Of a stretch of DNA of 64,000 nucleotides, positions 36,867 through 46,007 are shown piece after piece (position 1 is the stretch's first letter; each line of letters opens with the position of its first letter). The stretch is from positions 496,001-560,000 of the forward strand of contig JBBCHM010000001.1 in NCBI GenBank assembly GCA_037200045.1, in the 5' to 3' direction. The notes under the pieces were generated by a model. It ran no database searches and was not told the origin of the DNA. It worked only from the letters and a program-made list of their open reading frames with translations. The translations under genes were made by a program, and so were the position numbers. Origin of the DNA: Rhizomicrobium sp. Its GTDB lineage: Bacteria > Pseudomonadota > Alphaproteobacteria > Micropepsales > Micropepsaceae.

Positions 36867-37898
36867 GTGGACGGGACGGTATTGGCGACGACAGGCGTTG
36901 GAAACGCGGCGCGGCGGCGCGCGCGCGCCACGACTTGCGTGCTGTTCGCTATCCTCGCCGTCGCGTTTTTCGTGTCGCTGCTGCTGGGCCCTTCGGATTT
37001 CACGTCGGGCGCGATCTTCAAGGGCCTGTTCGACGGCGAGGGCGTGGCCGGCATCATCGCGCGCGAGCTGCGCCTGCCGCGCGCCGGCCTTGCGGTCGTC
37101 GTCGGCGCGGCGCTGGGCGCGAGCGGCGCGGCGCTCCAGGGCCTGTTCCGCAATCCCTTGGCCGAGCCCGGCGTGACGGGCGTCACCTCCTGCGCCGGCC
37201 TCGGGGCCGTCGTCGCGATCTATTTCGGGTTGACGGTGGCGCATGTCTTCCTGCTGCCGCTGTTCGCGATCACCGGCGCGCTGGTTTCGGCCGGCATCCT
37301 TTATCTCTTGTCGCGGCGCGGCGCCGGCGCCATCGCGCTGGTGCTGGCCGGCGTCGCGGTCGCGAGTCTCGCGACGGCGCTGACGGCGCTGGCGCTGTCC
37401 TTCGCGCGCAATCCCTATGCGATGAGCGACATGGTGTTCTGGATGATGGGCTCGCTCAAGGATGCCAAGCCGGCCGACCTGTATTTCTCCGCGCCGCTGA
37501 CGCTGGCCGGCATCCTGCTGCTGCTCAGCGCCTCGCGCGGGCTGGACGCGCTGACGCTGGGCGAGGAGGCGGCGCGGAGTCTCGGCATCGATGTCGGCTC
37601 GGTGCGCGGGCGCGTGGTGGTGGGCGTGGCGCTGGCGACCGGCGCGGCGACGGCGGCGGCCGGCGCGGTCAGCTTCGTCGGCATGGTGGTGCCGCATGTG
37701 CTCAGGCGATTCTACGGCTACGAGCCGTCGCGGCTGATCCTGCCCTCGGCGCTCGGCGGCGCCGTGCTGGTGACGGTGGCCGATGTCGCAATAAGGCTGG
37801 TCGCGCCGGACGGACAGCTCCTGCTCGGCGTCGTGACCGCGATGCTGGGCGCGCCGTTCTTCTTCTGGCTGATCCTCCGCCTACGGAGGGAAGCGTGA
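36867..37898 (+). CDS. btuC: B12 ABC transporter permease
   Basis: A 343-residue FecCD-family permease with about ten membrane helices. ELRLPRAGLAVVVGAALGAS, LQGLFRNPLAEPGVTGVTSC and FVGMVVPHVLRRFYGYE (the coupling region) are diagnostic. The GTG at 36867 has GAAGGAG before it and lies 60 bases after the riboswitch. Its stop overlaps the btuD start (GTGA). Confidence 0.92.
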   Translation: MDGTVLATTGVGNAARRRARATTCVLFAILAVAFFVSLLLGPSDFTSGAIFKGLFDGEGVAGIIARELRLPRAGLAVVVGAALGASGAALQGLFRNPLAEPGVTGVTSCAGLGAVVAIYFGLTVAHVFLLPLFAITGALVSAGILYLLSRRGAGAIALVLAGVAVASLATALTALALSFARNPYAMSDMVFWMMGSLKDAKPADLYFSAPLTLAGILLLLSASRGLDALTLGEEAARSLGIDVGSVRGRVVVGVALATGAATAAAGAVSFVGMVVPHVLRRFYGYEPSRLILPSALGGAVLVTVADVAIRLVAPDGQLLLGVVTAMLGAPFFFWLILRLRREA

Positions 37899-38662
37899 GC
37901 GCGGCCGTCGTCTACGAGGCGGTGTCGGCGGCCTATGGCGCGCGCGCCGTGCTCGACCGGGTGAGCGCGAGCTTCGCGCGCGGCGCCGTGACCGGGATCG
38001 TGGGACCCAACGGCGCCGGCAAGACGACGCTGCTGCGCGTGGCGCTCGGGCTGATGATGCCGAGCGGCGGAAGCGTGCGTATCCTGGACCGCCCGCTGGA
38101 AGACTGGTCGCGCGCCGCGCTGGCCCGGACGCTGGCCTATCTGCCGCAAGGCTCCGACGCGCATTGGCCGGTGCTGGCGCGCGAATTGGTGACGCTCGGC
38201 CGCCTGCCGCACCGCGCGCCCTTCGCGCCGCTCTCGGCCGAGGACGGCCGCGCCATCGACGCCGCGCTGGAACGCTGCGACGCGCGCGGTTTCGCGGGGC
38301 GGCGGATGGACGAATTGTCGGCGGGCGAGCGCGCCCGCGTGCTTTTCGCCCGCGCCCTGGCGACCGGCGCGCCGGTGCTGCTGGCCGACGAGCCGGCCGC
38401 CTATCTCGATCCGGCGCACCAGCTAAGGCTGATGAACCTGCTGCGCGAGGAAGCGGCGCGCGGCAGCGCGGTGGCGGTGACGCTGCACGATCTGTCGCTC
38501 GCCTCGCGCCATTGCGACGAGATCGTGGTGCTCGGCGCCGGCCGGGCGGTGGCGCAAGGCGCGCCGCGGGCGGCGCTGTCCGACGCGACGCTGGCGCAGG
38601 TCTTCGGCATCGCGGCGGAACGCGGGCCGAACGGAACTGTGAGCGCGATCCGCCTGCTGTGA
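37895..38662 (+). CDS. btuD: B12 ABC transporter ATP-binding protein
   Basis: A 255-residue ABC ATPase: Walker A GPNGAGKTTLL, Q-loop LAYLPQGSD, signature ELSAGERARVLFARALA (LSAGE rather than LSGGE), Walker B PVLLADEPAAYLD and H-loop VAVTLHDLSL. Starts with GTG overlapping the btuC stop. It powers corrinoid or siderophore-like uptake; the riboswitch makes B12 the likely cargo. Confidence 0.92.
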   Translation: MSAAVVYEAVSAAYGARAVLDRVSASFARGAVTGIVGPNGAGKTTLLRVALGLMMPSGGSVRILDRPLEDWSRAALARTLAYLPQGSDAHWPVLARELVTLGRLPHRAPFAPLSAEDGRAIDAALERCDARGFAGRRMDELSAGERARVLFARALATGAPVLLADEPAAYLDPAHQLRLMNLLREEAARGSAVAVTLHDLSLASRHCDEIVVLGAGRAVAQGAPRAALSDATLAQVFGIAAERGPNGTVSAIRLL

Positions 38663-38714
38663 CTTGCCCCGGCGGCGCTTCGCTCGTCTAATCGCCGGCC
38701 AGGAGGACACGGCC

Positions 38715-39488
38715 ATGACCAAGCCGAAGATCGACAAGGGCGACTATCGCCGCGAACTTCGCGAATTGCAGATCGAGCTCGTCAAGCTGCAGCGCCATCT
38801 GCTGAAGGAGAACACCCGCGTGCTCGTCATCGTCGAGGGCCGCGACGGCGCCGGCAAGGACGGCACGATCAAGCGGCTGATCGAGCATATGAGCCCGCGC
38901 GACACCCGCGTCCACGCGCCGGGCAAGCCGTCGGACCGCGAGGAGACCCAATGGTATTTCCAGCGCTTCATCCCGTTCCTGCCGAGCGCCGACGAATTCG
39001 TGGTCTTCAACCGCTCCTGGTACAACCGCGCCGGCGTCGAGCGCGTGATGGGCTTCGCGACCGAGGAACAGGTCGAGGAATTCCTCGAAGGCGTCGTGCC
39101 GTTCGAGAAGATGCTGGTGCGCGACGGCATCGCGCTGCGCAAATACTATCTCGACATCTCCAAGAAGGAGCAGGAGAAGCGGCTGGAGGCGCGGCTCGAC
39201 AATCCGCTCAAGCAGTGGAAGTCCTCGCCGATCGACGCGCAGGCGACGAAGAAATGGCACGCCTATTCCAAGGCGCGCGACGCGATGTTCGCGCGCACCA
39301 GCCATCCCAACGCGCCGTGGCGGATCGTGCGCAGCGACACCAAGAAGATCGCGCGGCTGGCCTTCCTGCGCGACCTGCTGGGATCGTTCGACTATCCGCA
39401 CAAGGACAAGGGCCTGACGCGCGCCGATCCGGACGTGCTGTTCGTGTGGTCCGCGGCGGCCAGGGAAGAGGGCCTGATCGCCAAATGA
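38715..39488 (+). CDS. ppk2: polyphosphate kinase 2
   Basis: PPK2 transfers phosphate between polyphosphate and nucleotides. The 257-residue protein has Walker A VEGRDGAGKDGTIKRL, the lid region KPSDREETQWYFQRF, FNRSWYNRAGVERVMGF (Walker B-like region) and EKMLVRDGIALRKYYLDIS. Length and single domain fit a class I-like PPK2; nucleotide preference cannot be assigned. The ATG at 38715 has AGGAGG in front. A strong hairpin follows its stop. Confidence 0.93.
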   Translation: MTKPKIDKGDYRRELRELQIELVKLQRHLLKENTRVLVIVEGRDGAGKDGTIKRLIEHMSPRDTRVHAPGKPSDREETQWYFQRFIPFLPSADEFVVFNRSWYNRAGVERVMGFATEEQVEEFLEGVVPFEKMLVRDGIALRKYYLDISKKEQEKRLEARLDNPLKQWKSSPIDAQATKKWHAYSKARDAMFARTSHPNAPWRIVRSDTKKIARLAFLRDLLGSFDYPHKDKGLTRADPDVLFVWSAAAREEGLIAK

Positions 39489-39489
39489 A

Positions 39490-39517
39490 AACGGCCGGCG
39501 CGTCGGCGCCGGCCGTT
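39490..39517. terminator. GC-rich hairpin between convergent genes
   Basis: AACGGCCGGCGC (39490-39501) pairs perfectly with 39506-39517. On the minus strand it runs into TTTTCATTT, so it can terminate the small gene at 39534; on the plus strand there is no T tract. Confidence 0.65.
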
Positions 39518-39533
39518 GCCAGGTCCGGCGGTC

Positions 39534-39755
39534 CTAGTGGCCCGGGTCGGTCGGGGTGCTGGACGTCGAGCCCTGGTCGCCCTTGTTGTCCGTCGGCGCC
39601 GGATCGGGCGCCGGCGTGCTTGGCGGCGGCGTGGCGGTCGTGCCGGTCGCGGGCGGCGGCGTCGTGGTGCTGGAATCGTCCGCGAAGGCCGGCGCGGCGA
39701 TCGCCATTGCTCCGGCGATGGCGATAGAGGCCACAGTCATACCAAAAATGCGCAT
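39534..39755 (-). CDS. small exported Pro/Thr-rich protein
   Basis: A 73-residue protein: signal peptide (MTVASIAIAGAMAIAAPAFA) followed by ~48 residues almost wholly Pro, Thr, Ser, Ala and Asp with TTTPPP and TPAPDPAPTD runs, probably disordered in the periplasm. AAGGAAA precedes the ATG. No family recognised. Confidence 0.65.
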   Translation of the reverse strand: MRIFGMTVASIAIAGAMAIAAPAFADDSSTTTPPPATGTTATPPPSTPAPDPAPTDNKGDQGSTSSTPTDPGH

Positions 39756-40139
39756 GGGATTTTCCTTGTTGATGGTTGCTGAACCAGGCGCTCCGTTACC
39801 GATTGTGCATGCGACGGCGGCCGAGACAAATTTTTTTTAACCGCGCCGTCAGGAAAAATCCGCTGACAGTACTTACTTATTGTTCCGTGCACGGACGAGC
39901 GAAACGAAATTACGCGCGAGGTTTCGCGAAACCGCGATTTCGATGAACTTCGCGACGGACGGAGAAGTTGACAGCCGATTACATTCGCGGCCGACAGGAG
40001 TTCCACGGATCGCCCGCATGCGAATCGCAAGCGCCGTTGTCATCCGCCGCGCATGCGGCGGACCCAGGTGACATCCGCACCGCGGGGCGTCACCTGGGTG
40101 GCCCGCAGTCGCGGGCCATGACACCTTTATTTATTCCGT
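39756..40139. other. intergenic region, no gene seen
   Basis: 384 bases between the small exported protein and cysA. It holds a T8 run (39831-39838), a perfect 14-bp palindrome GGTTTCGCGAAACC (39920-39933) of unknown role, and a repeat pair at its right end. No coding region is convincing. Confidence 0.6.
40038..40123. repeat. inverted pair of palindromic repeats (mixed stems)
   Basis: Unit 40038-40072 has the CCGCCGC/GCGGCGG stem with a GCAT loop; unit 40089-40123, inverted, has GGCCCGC/GCGGGCC with a GACT loop. It sits at the 3' side of cysA. Confidence 0.88.
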
Positions 40140-40916
40140 CTACGGATGATGCAGGGCGACGACGTTGGCGGCGCGCGGCACCGGCGCGTGGCCGCGCGCG
40201 GATTCCAGGAACTCCGCGACGAAGGGCGTCGCCGGCTTGGCGCGCAGCACGGCCGGGGCGGCGACCTGCTCGATGCGGCCCTCGTTCATCACCGCCACCA
40301 GATCGCCCAGTTCGAGCGCCTCGTCCTGGTCGTGGGTGACGAACACGGTGGTCAGTCCCAGCCTTTCGTGCAGGCCGCGCAGCCAGACGCGCAGCTCCTT
40401 GCGCACCTTGGCGTCGAGCGCGCCGAACGGCTCGTCGAGCAGGAGCATGCGCGGCTCGATGGCGAGGGCGCGGGCGAGCGCGACGCGCTGGCGCTGGCCG
40501 CCGGAGAGCTGGCTGGGATAGCGCTGGCCGAGGCCCTCGAGCTGGACGAGGGAGAGCAATTCCTCGACGCGGCGCTTGATCTCGGCGCGCGTCGGCCGGC
40601 TGCGGCGCGGCCGCACGTCGAGACCGAAGGCGATGTTTTTCGCGACCGTCATGTGCTTGAAGAGCGCGTATTGCTGGAAGACGAAGCCGGCCCGCCGCTC
40701 GCGCGCGGGGATGGTCAGCCAGTCGAGCCCGGCGAAGGCGACATGGCCGAGATCGGCATGCTCCAGACCGCCCAGGATGCGCAGCAGCGTCGTCTTGCCC
40801 GAACCGGAGGGACCGAGCAGCGCGAGGAAGGTGCCGTCGGGAACGTCCAGGCTGACGCCGCCCAGCGCCTGGAAATCGCCGAAGCGCTTCTGCACCTTTT
40901 CGATCACGAGCGACAT
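40140..40916 (-). CDS. cysA: sulfate ABC transporter ATP-binding protein
   Basis: A 258-residue CysA ATPase: Walker [38 protein letters not shown], signature [17 protein letters not shown], Walker [13 protein letters not shown] and H-loop [13 protein letters not shown]. It is about 90 residues shorter than the enterobacterial protein and lacks the C-terminal TOBE/regulatory domain. Last gene of the porin-sbp-cysTWA operon. Confidence 0.93.
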   Translation of the reverse strand: MSLVIEKVQKRFGDFQALGGVSLDVPDGTFLALLGPSGSGKTTLLRILGGLEHADLGHVAFAGLDWLTIPARERRAGFVFQQYALFKHMTVAKNIAFGLDVRPRRSRPTRAEIKRRVEELLSLVQLEGLGQRYPSQLSGGQRQRVALARALAIEPRMLLLDEPFGALDAKVRKELRVWLRGLHERLGLTTVFVTHDQDEALELGDLVAVMNEGRIEQVAAPAVLRAKPATPFVAEFLESARGHAPVPRAANVVALHHP

Positions 40917-40926
40917 GCGAACTCCG

Positions 40927-41784
40927 TCAATGATGATGCGTCGCGGCGATCTCGTCCGCGTAGCGCCATTCCAGGAACGACTTGATCGTCAGCGTCACGA
41001 GCGCGAGCAGCGCCAGCAGGGCGGCGACCGCGAAGGCCGCGGAATAGTGATAGTCGTTATACAGCGCCTCGATCTGCAGCGGCATGGTGTCGGTGAGGCC
41101 GCGGATATGCCCGGAGACCACCGAGACGGCGCCGAACTCGCCCATGGCGCGCGCGTTGCACAGGAGCACGCCGTAGAGCAGGCCCCATTTGATGTTGGGC
41201 AGGGTCACGCGCCACAGCGTCGCCCAGCCGCCGGCGCCGAGCGAGACCGCGGCCTCCTCCTCGTCGCGGCCCTGGTCGGTCATCAGCGGGATGAGCTCGC
41301 GCGCCACGAAGGGGAAGGTGACGAAGATCGTCGCCAGCACGATGCCGGGCAGCGCGAAGATGATCTTGACGTTGTGCTCCGAGAGCCAGGGGCCGAACCA
41401 GCCCTGCAGGCCGAAGATCAGGACATAGATCAGGCCGGAGACGACCGGCGAAACCGAGAACGGCAGATCGATCAGCGTCAGCAGGAAGCCCTTGCCGGCG
41501 AAGTCGAACTTGGCGATCGCCCAGGACGCGGCGATGCCGAACAGCGCGTTCAGCGGCACCGCGATGGCGGCGGCGATCAGCGTCAGCCGGATGGCGGCGA
41601 GCGTCTCGGGATCCTGGATCGCCTCGCGCGCCGCCCGCCAGCCGTCGCTCAGCGCGCCGTCGAACACGTTGACGAGCGGCAGCACCAGGAACAGGCCGAT
41701 GAAGCCGAGCGCGATCAGCGTCAGCGTCCAGCGCAGCAAGGGATGGTCCTCGGTCGGACCGCGCGGGCGGGACGGGGCTTTCAT
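40927..41784 (-). CDS. cysW: sulfate ABC transporter permease CysW
   Basis: A 285-residue permease with about six membrane helices and the EAA-type cytoplasmic loop ([22 protein letters not shown]). Ends in HH-rich tail. Its ATG overlaps the cysT stop by four bases. Partners with CysT to form the sulfate/thiosulfate channel. Confidence 0.93.
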   Translation of the reverse strand: MKAPSRPRGPTEDHPLLRWTLTLIALGFIGLFLVLPLVNVFDGALSDGWRAAREAIQDPETLAAIRLTLIAAAIAVPLNALFGIAASWAIAKFDFAGKGFLLTLIDLPFSVSPVVSGLIYVLIFGLQGWFGPWLSEHNVKIIFALPGIVLATIFVTFPFVARELIPLMTDQGRDEEEAAVSLGAGGWATLWRVTLPNIKWGLLYGVLLCNARAMGEFGAVSVVSGHIRGLTDTMPLQIEALYNDYHYSAAFAVAALLALLALVTLTIKSFLEWRYADEIAATHHH

Positions 41785-42662
41785 TGCCGCGACGCCGACC
41801 AGGATTGCAGCAGGTTGAGCGCCAGCAGCATCACGAAGGACGCCGCCAGCATGATCACGCCGATGGCGGCGGCGCCGGCATAGTCGTTCTCGTTCAGCTT
41901 GATGATGATGAGCAGCGGCGCGATCTCGGAGATGCCGGGCAGGTTGCCGGCGATGAAGATCACCGAGCCGTATTCGCCGACCGCGCGGGCGAACGCCATC
42001 GCGGTTCCGGTGAGCAGCGCCGGGGTGAGCGCCGGCAGCACGACGCGGCGCATCGCCTGCCAGCGCGTGGCGCCGAGCGTGGCGGCGGCTTCCTCCGCGT
42101 CGCGGCCGAGCTCGGCCAGGATCGGCTGCAGCGTGCGCACCACGAAGGGCAGGCCGATGAAGGTCAGCGCCAGGACGACGCCGGCGGGGGTGTAGGCGAT
42201 CTTGATGCCGGCCGCTTCGAGCGGCGCGCCCATCCAGCCATGGCGCGAATAGAGGGCCGAGAGCGCGATGCCGGCGACCGCGGTCGGCAGCGCGAAAGGC
42301 AGGTCGACCACCGCGTCGACGATGCGTTTGCCGGGGAAGCGGTAGCGCACCAGCACCCAGGCGACGATCAGTCCGAACACGGTGTTGATCGCCGCCGCGA
42401 TCGCCGCGCCGCCGAAGGACAGCTTCAAGGCATGCAGCACCCGCGAATCGTCCAGCAGATCGATAAAGCCGCTCCAGCCGATCTCCCAGGGCCGGATGAT
42501 CAGCGCCGCGAGCGGCACCAGCACGATCGCCGACAGGTAGAAAAGCGTAAATCCGAGCGACAGCCCGAAGCCGGGCAGCGCGCTCGGATTACGCCATCGG
42601 CGCCCGGCGTGCGGAGGCACGCCATTGAACTTGGCCGGGAGGGACGCGGCGATGCCGTTCAT
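41781..42662 (-). CDS. cysT: sulfate ABC transporter permease CysT
   Basis: A 293-residue permease, six helices, with [21 protein letters not shown] as the EAA loop and [18 protein letters not shown] early on. The ATG at 42662 shares one base with the sbp stop (TGATG); a GTG one codon earlier is equally possible. Confidence 0.93.
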   Translation of the reverse strand: MNGIAASLPAKFNGVPPHAGRRWRNPSALPGFGLSLGFTLFYLSAIVLVPLAALIIRPWEIGWSGFIDLLDDSRVLHALKLSFGGAAIAAAINTVFGLIVAWVLVRYRFPGKRIVDAVVDLPFALPTAVAGIALSALYSRHGWMGAPLEAAGIKIAYTPAGVVLALTFIGLPFVVRTLQPILAELGRDAEEAAATLGATRWQAMRRVVLPALTPALLTGTAMAFARAVGEYGSVIFIAGNLPGISEIAPLLIIIKLNENDYAGAAAIGVIMLAASFVMLLALNLLQSWSASRQ

Positions 42663-43663
42663 CACTGACCGGGCTTGTAGATCTGGTCGAACACGCCCTT
42701 GTCCGCGAAATAGGTGGACTGCGCCTTCTGCCAGTCGCCGAAGATGTCCGAGAAATCGTAGAGCGTGATCTTCGGGAAGTCGGCGGCATGGGCGGCCAGC
42801 ACCGCCGGGTCGCGCGGGCGATAGAAGTTCGCCGCCTCGATCTCCTGGCCCTGCTTGGTGTAGAGGAAGTTCAGATAGGCGGTGGCGACGTCGCGGGTGT
42901 GATGCTTGTCGACATTGACGTCGACCAGCGCGACCGGCGGCTCGGCCTGGATCGACACCGGCGGATAGACGATCTGGAAGTCCTCGCCGCCCGCTTCCTT
43001 CAGCGCCAGCCGCGCCTCGTTCTCCCAGGACAGCAGCACGTCGCCGATGCCGCGCTGCGCGAAGGTCGTGGTCGAGCCGCGCGCGCCGGTGTCGAGCACC
43101 GGAACGTGCTTGTAGAGCGCGGTGACGAAGGCCTTCGCCTTGTCGGCGTTGCCGCCGGGCGCCTTCAGCGCATAGGCCCAGGCCGCCAGGAACGACCAGC
43201 GCGCGCCGCCCGAGGTCTTCGGGTTGGGCGTGATCACCTGCACGCCGGGCTTGATGAGATCGGGCCAGTCCTTGATCTTCCAGGGATTGCCCTTGCGCAC
43301 CAGGAACACGATGGTCGAGGTGTAGGGCACCGAGGCGTTGGGCAGGCGCGTCGCCCAGTTCTTGGCCGTCAGGCCCTTGCTGGCGATGGCGTCGATGTCG
43401 TAGCCGAGGGCGAGGGTGACGACATCGGCTTCCAGCCCGTCGGTCACCGCGCGCGACTGCGCGCCGGAACCGCCATGGCTCTGGTTGATCGTGACGTCGT
43501 CGCCATGCTTGGCCTTCCAGTCGGCGGCGAAGGCGGTGTTGATCGCCTTGTACAACTCACGGGTGGGGTCGTAGCTGACGTTCAACAGCGTGATGTCGGC
43601 CGCTTGCGCGGTGCTGGTCGCGAACAGGGCGGCCGCGGCAAGGGCGGCGAGGAGGCGCTTCAT
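42662..43663 (-). CDS. sbp: periplasmic sulfate-binding protein
   Basis: A 333-residue binding protein. Signal peptide [21 protein letters not shown], then [38 protein letters not shown], and [20 protein letters not shown], which contain the sulfate-contacting residues of the Sbp/CysP family. Second gene of the operon, 35 bases after the porin stop. Confidence 0.94.
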   Translation of the reverse strand: MKRLLAALAAAALFATSTAQAADITLLNVSYDPTRELYKAINTAFAADWKAKHGDDVTINQSHGGSGAQSRAVTDGLEADVVTLALGYDIDAIASKGLTAKNWATRLPNASVPYTSTIVFLVRKGNPWKIKDWPDLIKPGVQVITPNPKTSGGARWSFLAAWAYALKAPGGNADKAKAFVTALYKHVPVLDTGARGSTTTFAQRGIGDVLLSWENEARLALKEAGGEDFQIVYPPVSIQAEPPVALVDVNVDKHHTRDVATAYLNFLYTKQGQEIEAANFYRPRDPAVLAAHAADFPKITLYDFSDIFGDWQKAQSTYFADKGVFDQIYKPGQ

Positions 43664-43698
43664 AAAGGGAACTCCCTTCTCCAATAGAGCTAAACGGT

Positions 43699-45360
43699 TC
43701 AAAGCGAGATTTGGGCGCGCAGGGCGATGGTCGAAAGATTCTGTCCGCCGTTGACGGTGGGCAGCGACGGTGTGCCGGTGGTGGTCACGGCCGCCGGCGA
43801 CTGCAGGCGGCTGACCTGGATATACTGATACTGCACGGCGAATTTGACGAAATTGTTCGGGTACCAGTTCAGCGCCGCCGTCACGATGCGCTGATCGCCG
43901 CCGCGCACCGTGTTGTAATAGGTGTAGGTGCGGCTCAGCCCGCTCGGCCAGGCGGTGATGACGTTCGCCGGGTCCAGCGCATGGCTGTTGAGGTCCAGCT
44001 CGCTGAAGCGGCCGGCCAGTTCGAACGCGCCCCAGCCCGCGTCGGGGCCGAAGCCGAAGGGATGGGCGACCTTGGGCGCGGTGAACGACCCGGTGGCCTG
44101 GTTGTAGGGCTTCTGCTCGCCGGTCAGGATCCAGGTCGCCTGGGCGTACCAGCCCGAGAAGCTGTTGTTGGACGGCTGCAGGATCGAGGTGTGCGAGGTG
44201 GCGGCGGCGGTGAACTGGGTGAAGGCGACCGGCGCGCGGTCGACCTGGAAGCCGTAATAGCCGGCCTGGCCGTAGAAGTTCAGGAAATTGCCGGCCGCTT
44301 CCGCGCCCCATTGCGAGACATGCTTGGTGGGCAGCGAGCCGGTCGTGGCCAGCAGCGTGCCGTTGGAGTCGATGGTCAGCTCCGGCGGATCGGACAGCGT
44401 CACGCTGTTGAGCGCGGTGGCGCCGGGCGTGGTGGAGAGGTTCGCCGAGCCATGGGGCACCGAATCCGGCGGCTTGATCACATAGGTGCCGTTGATGCCG
44501 ACGACGAAATTGGCGCTCGCGGTATGCCAGAAGCGGTCCGACAGGCGGCCGACCACGGCCTGCTGCTCGTCGTAGTTCGGCGCCACCGTGGCGCCGGCCG
44601 CGGCCAGCGCCTTGGCGCCGTCCTGCACCTTGTTGCCGGTATAGGAAACCGCGCCGAACACTTCTTCTCCGAGATAGAGGAGAGACGCGGAGACGCGCCC
44701 GTCGCCGCCGGCGATGTTGCGCTGCAGGTCGGACGGGGCGTTGCGCTCCAGGAAGATGGTGTCGCCGGCCGAGGTGCCGTCCTCGATGCTGGCCGGCGGC
44801 GGATAGGCGCCGACGCGGAAGGCGAAGGGCGCCAGGCCGTCATATTGCAGATAGACCGACTGGATGTGGCCGGGCGTTTCGGTGCCGCCGCTGCCGCCGA
44901 AGTCGAAATTGAGGTTGTAGGACCAGTTGCCGAACGCCTTGCCCTGCAGGCCGAGATAGACGCGGCGGAAATTCGCGCCGCTGCCCAGATCGGGGCCGAA
45001 GGCGGTCGGCAGCGACGAGGCGGCGTTGCCCTGCGAGTAATAGCCCCAGTCGAGCTGGGCGAGGCCGCGGATCGCGAGGCTGAAATTGCCGTCGGGCGAG
45101 GTGAAGGTCGGCCGCCCATTGTCGAGCTTGATGTTGACAAGGCCGGCGAGCTGCCGGTTGCCGTCGTCATACTGGCTGGACTGGCTGCGTTTCAGGTCGA
45201 CGAGCTGGGCGTTGACGTTGTTGAGCTCGTCCTCGAGGGCGCGCAGCCGGTCCTCTGTGTTGTTGCTGGCGGGCGCGGCGGCGGCGAAGGCCTGCGGGGC
45301 GGCAAGCGTGGCGGCCGTGGCGAGAAGCGCGGCGCCCAAGGCGCGAAGGCGGATAGTCAT
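43699..45360 (-). CDS. OprO/OprP-type outer membrane porin
   Basis: A 553-residue porin: signal peptide ending [11 protein letters not shown], a short coiled coil ([20 protein letters not shown]) likely for trimer anchoring, then the phosphate/anion-selective porin barrel ([19 protein letters not shown]; the C-terminal [12 protein letters not shown] ends in an aromatic-poor strand). It is the first gene of the sulfate operon, so it probably admits sulfate or organosulfur anions; relatives are annotated as phosphate- or pyrophosphate-selective. Confidence 0.87.
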   Translation of the reverse strand: MTIRLRALGAALLATAATLAAPQAFAAAAPASNNTEDRLRALEDELNNVNAQLVDLKRSQSSQYDDGNRQLAGLVNIKLDNGRPTFTSPDGNFSLAIRGLAQLDWGYYSQGNAASSLPTAFGPDLGSGANFRRVYLGLQGKAFGNWSYNLNFDFGGSGGTETPGHIQSVYLQYDGLAPFAFRVGAYPPPASIEDGTSAGDTIFLERNAPSDLQRNIAGGDGRVSASLLYLGEEVFGAVSYTGNKVQDGAKALAAAGATVAPNYDEQQAVVGRLSDRFWHTASANFVVGINGTYVIKPPDSVPHGSANLSTTPGATALNSVTLSDPPELTIDSNGTLLATTGSLPTKHVSQWGAEAAGNFLNFYGQAGYYGFQVDRAPVAFTQFTAAATSHTSILQPSNNSFSGWYAQATWILTGEQKPYNQATGSFTAPKVAHPFGFGPDAGWGAFELAGRFSELDLNSHALDPANVITAWPSGLSRTYTYYNTVRGGDQRIVTAALNWYPNNFVKFAVQYQYIQVSRLQSPAAVTTTGTPSLPTVNGGQNLSTIALRAQISL

Positions 45361-45407
45361 GCGGTTGTGTCCCTCCCATGGCGGCGCTGCCCGCGCCGTG
45401 TCGGCGG

Positions 45408-45436
45408 AATATTGTTCTAAATATCTACCTAGTCAA
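45408..45436 (-). promoter_or_regulatory. promoter of the porin-sulfate operon
   Basis: On the minus strand TTGACT (45436-45431), 17-base spacer, AATATT (45413-45408), about 48 bases before the porin ATG. The spacer CTAGGTAGATATTTAG is AT-rich and partly symmetric and could hold a sulfur-regulator site. Confidence 0.45.
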
Positions 45437-45532
45437 TAGAGATTATGTGGATAACCCCATGACCCGGGTGGGGAATGGTGTGGTGGGGGCGGGGGGCTCG
45501 ATATCTGAGTTGAATGTTCCTTTAATCCCCGG

Positions 45533-45566
45533 TGTCATCGCCCGCGAATGCGGGCGACCCAGGTGA
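45533..45566 (+). repeat. palindromic repeat left of GIY-YIG gene 1
   Basis: CGCCCGC/GCGGGCG stem, third stem variant; ends TGTCAT and ACCCAGGTGAC. It stops 10 bases before the ATG of the GIY-YIG gene. Confidence 0.85.
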
Positions 45567-45576
45567 CATTCGCAGG

Positions 45577-45867
45577 ATGTCGAAGGCTTATTACGTCTAC
45601 ATTCTGGCGAGTGCGCGCAACGGCACGCTCTATATCGGCGTGACCAACGATCTCGCGCGGCGCGTTTGGGAGCACCGGGAAGGCCTGGTTGACGGCTTCA
45701 CCAAAAAGCAGGGCGTGAAGATGCTCGTCTACTACGAGGTGTTCGACGATATCGGCTTTGCCATCGCGCGCGAGAAGCGATTGAAGAAGTACAAGCGCGA
45801 ATGGAAGATCAACCTCATTCAGCAGAATAATGTCGAATGGCGCGATTTGTATGAGACGCTGTTCTAA
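45577..45867 (+). CDS. GIY-YIG nuclease-family protein (copy 1)
   Basis: A 96-residue single-domain GIY-YIG protein (COG2827). YYVYILASARNGTLYIGVTN gives the paired Tyr strands, LARRVWEHREG the catalytic-Arg helix, and FAIAREKRLKKYKREWKINL the basic closing part. Isolated GIY-YIG domains nick or cut DNA in better-studied families; this group has no proven role. Framed by inverted palindromic repeats at 45533 and 45879-45963. The ATG at 45577 is preferred because upstream codons are repeat sequence. Confidence 0.88.
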   Translation: MSKAYYVYILASARNGTLYIGVTNDLARRVWEHREGLVDGFTKKQGVKMLVYYEVFDDIGFAIAREKRLKKYKREWKINLIQQNNVEWRDLYETLF

Positions 45868-45878
45868 CCCCTCCCCGG

Positions 45879-45963
45879 TGTCATGGCCCGCGAATGCGGG
45901 CCACCCAGGTGACATCTACGCCGCTGATTTCACCTGGGTCCGCCGCATTCGCGGCGGATGACA
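45879..45963. repeat. inverted repeat pair right of GIY-YIG gene 1
   Basis: Unit 45879-45913 (GGCCCGC stem, same orientation as 45533) and unit 45929-45963 (CCGCCGC stem, inverted). The last unit mirrors 45533-45566 around the nuclease gene. Confidence 0.88.
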
Positions 45964-46007
45964 CCTGTTTGGGTGATAGAGCTGCGCCTCACCCCCCTTG
46001 TTGCGCC

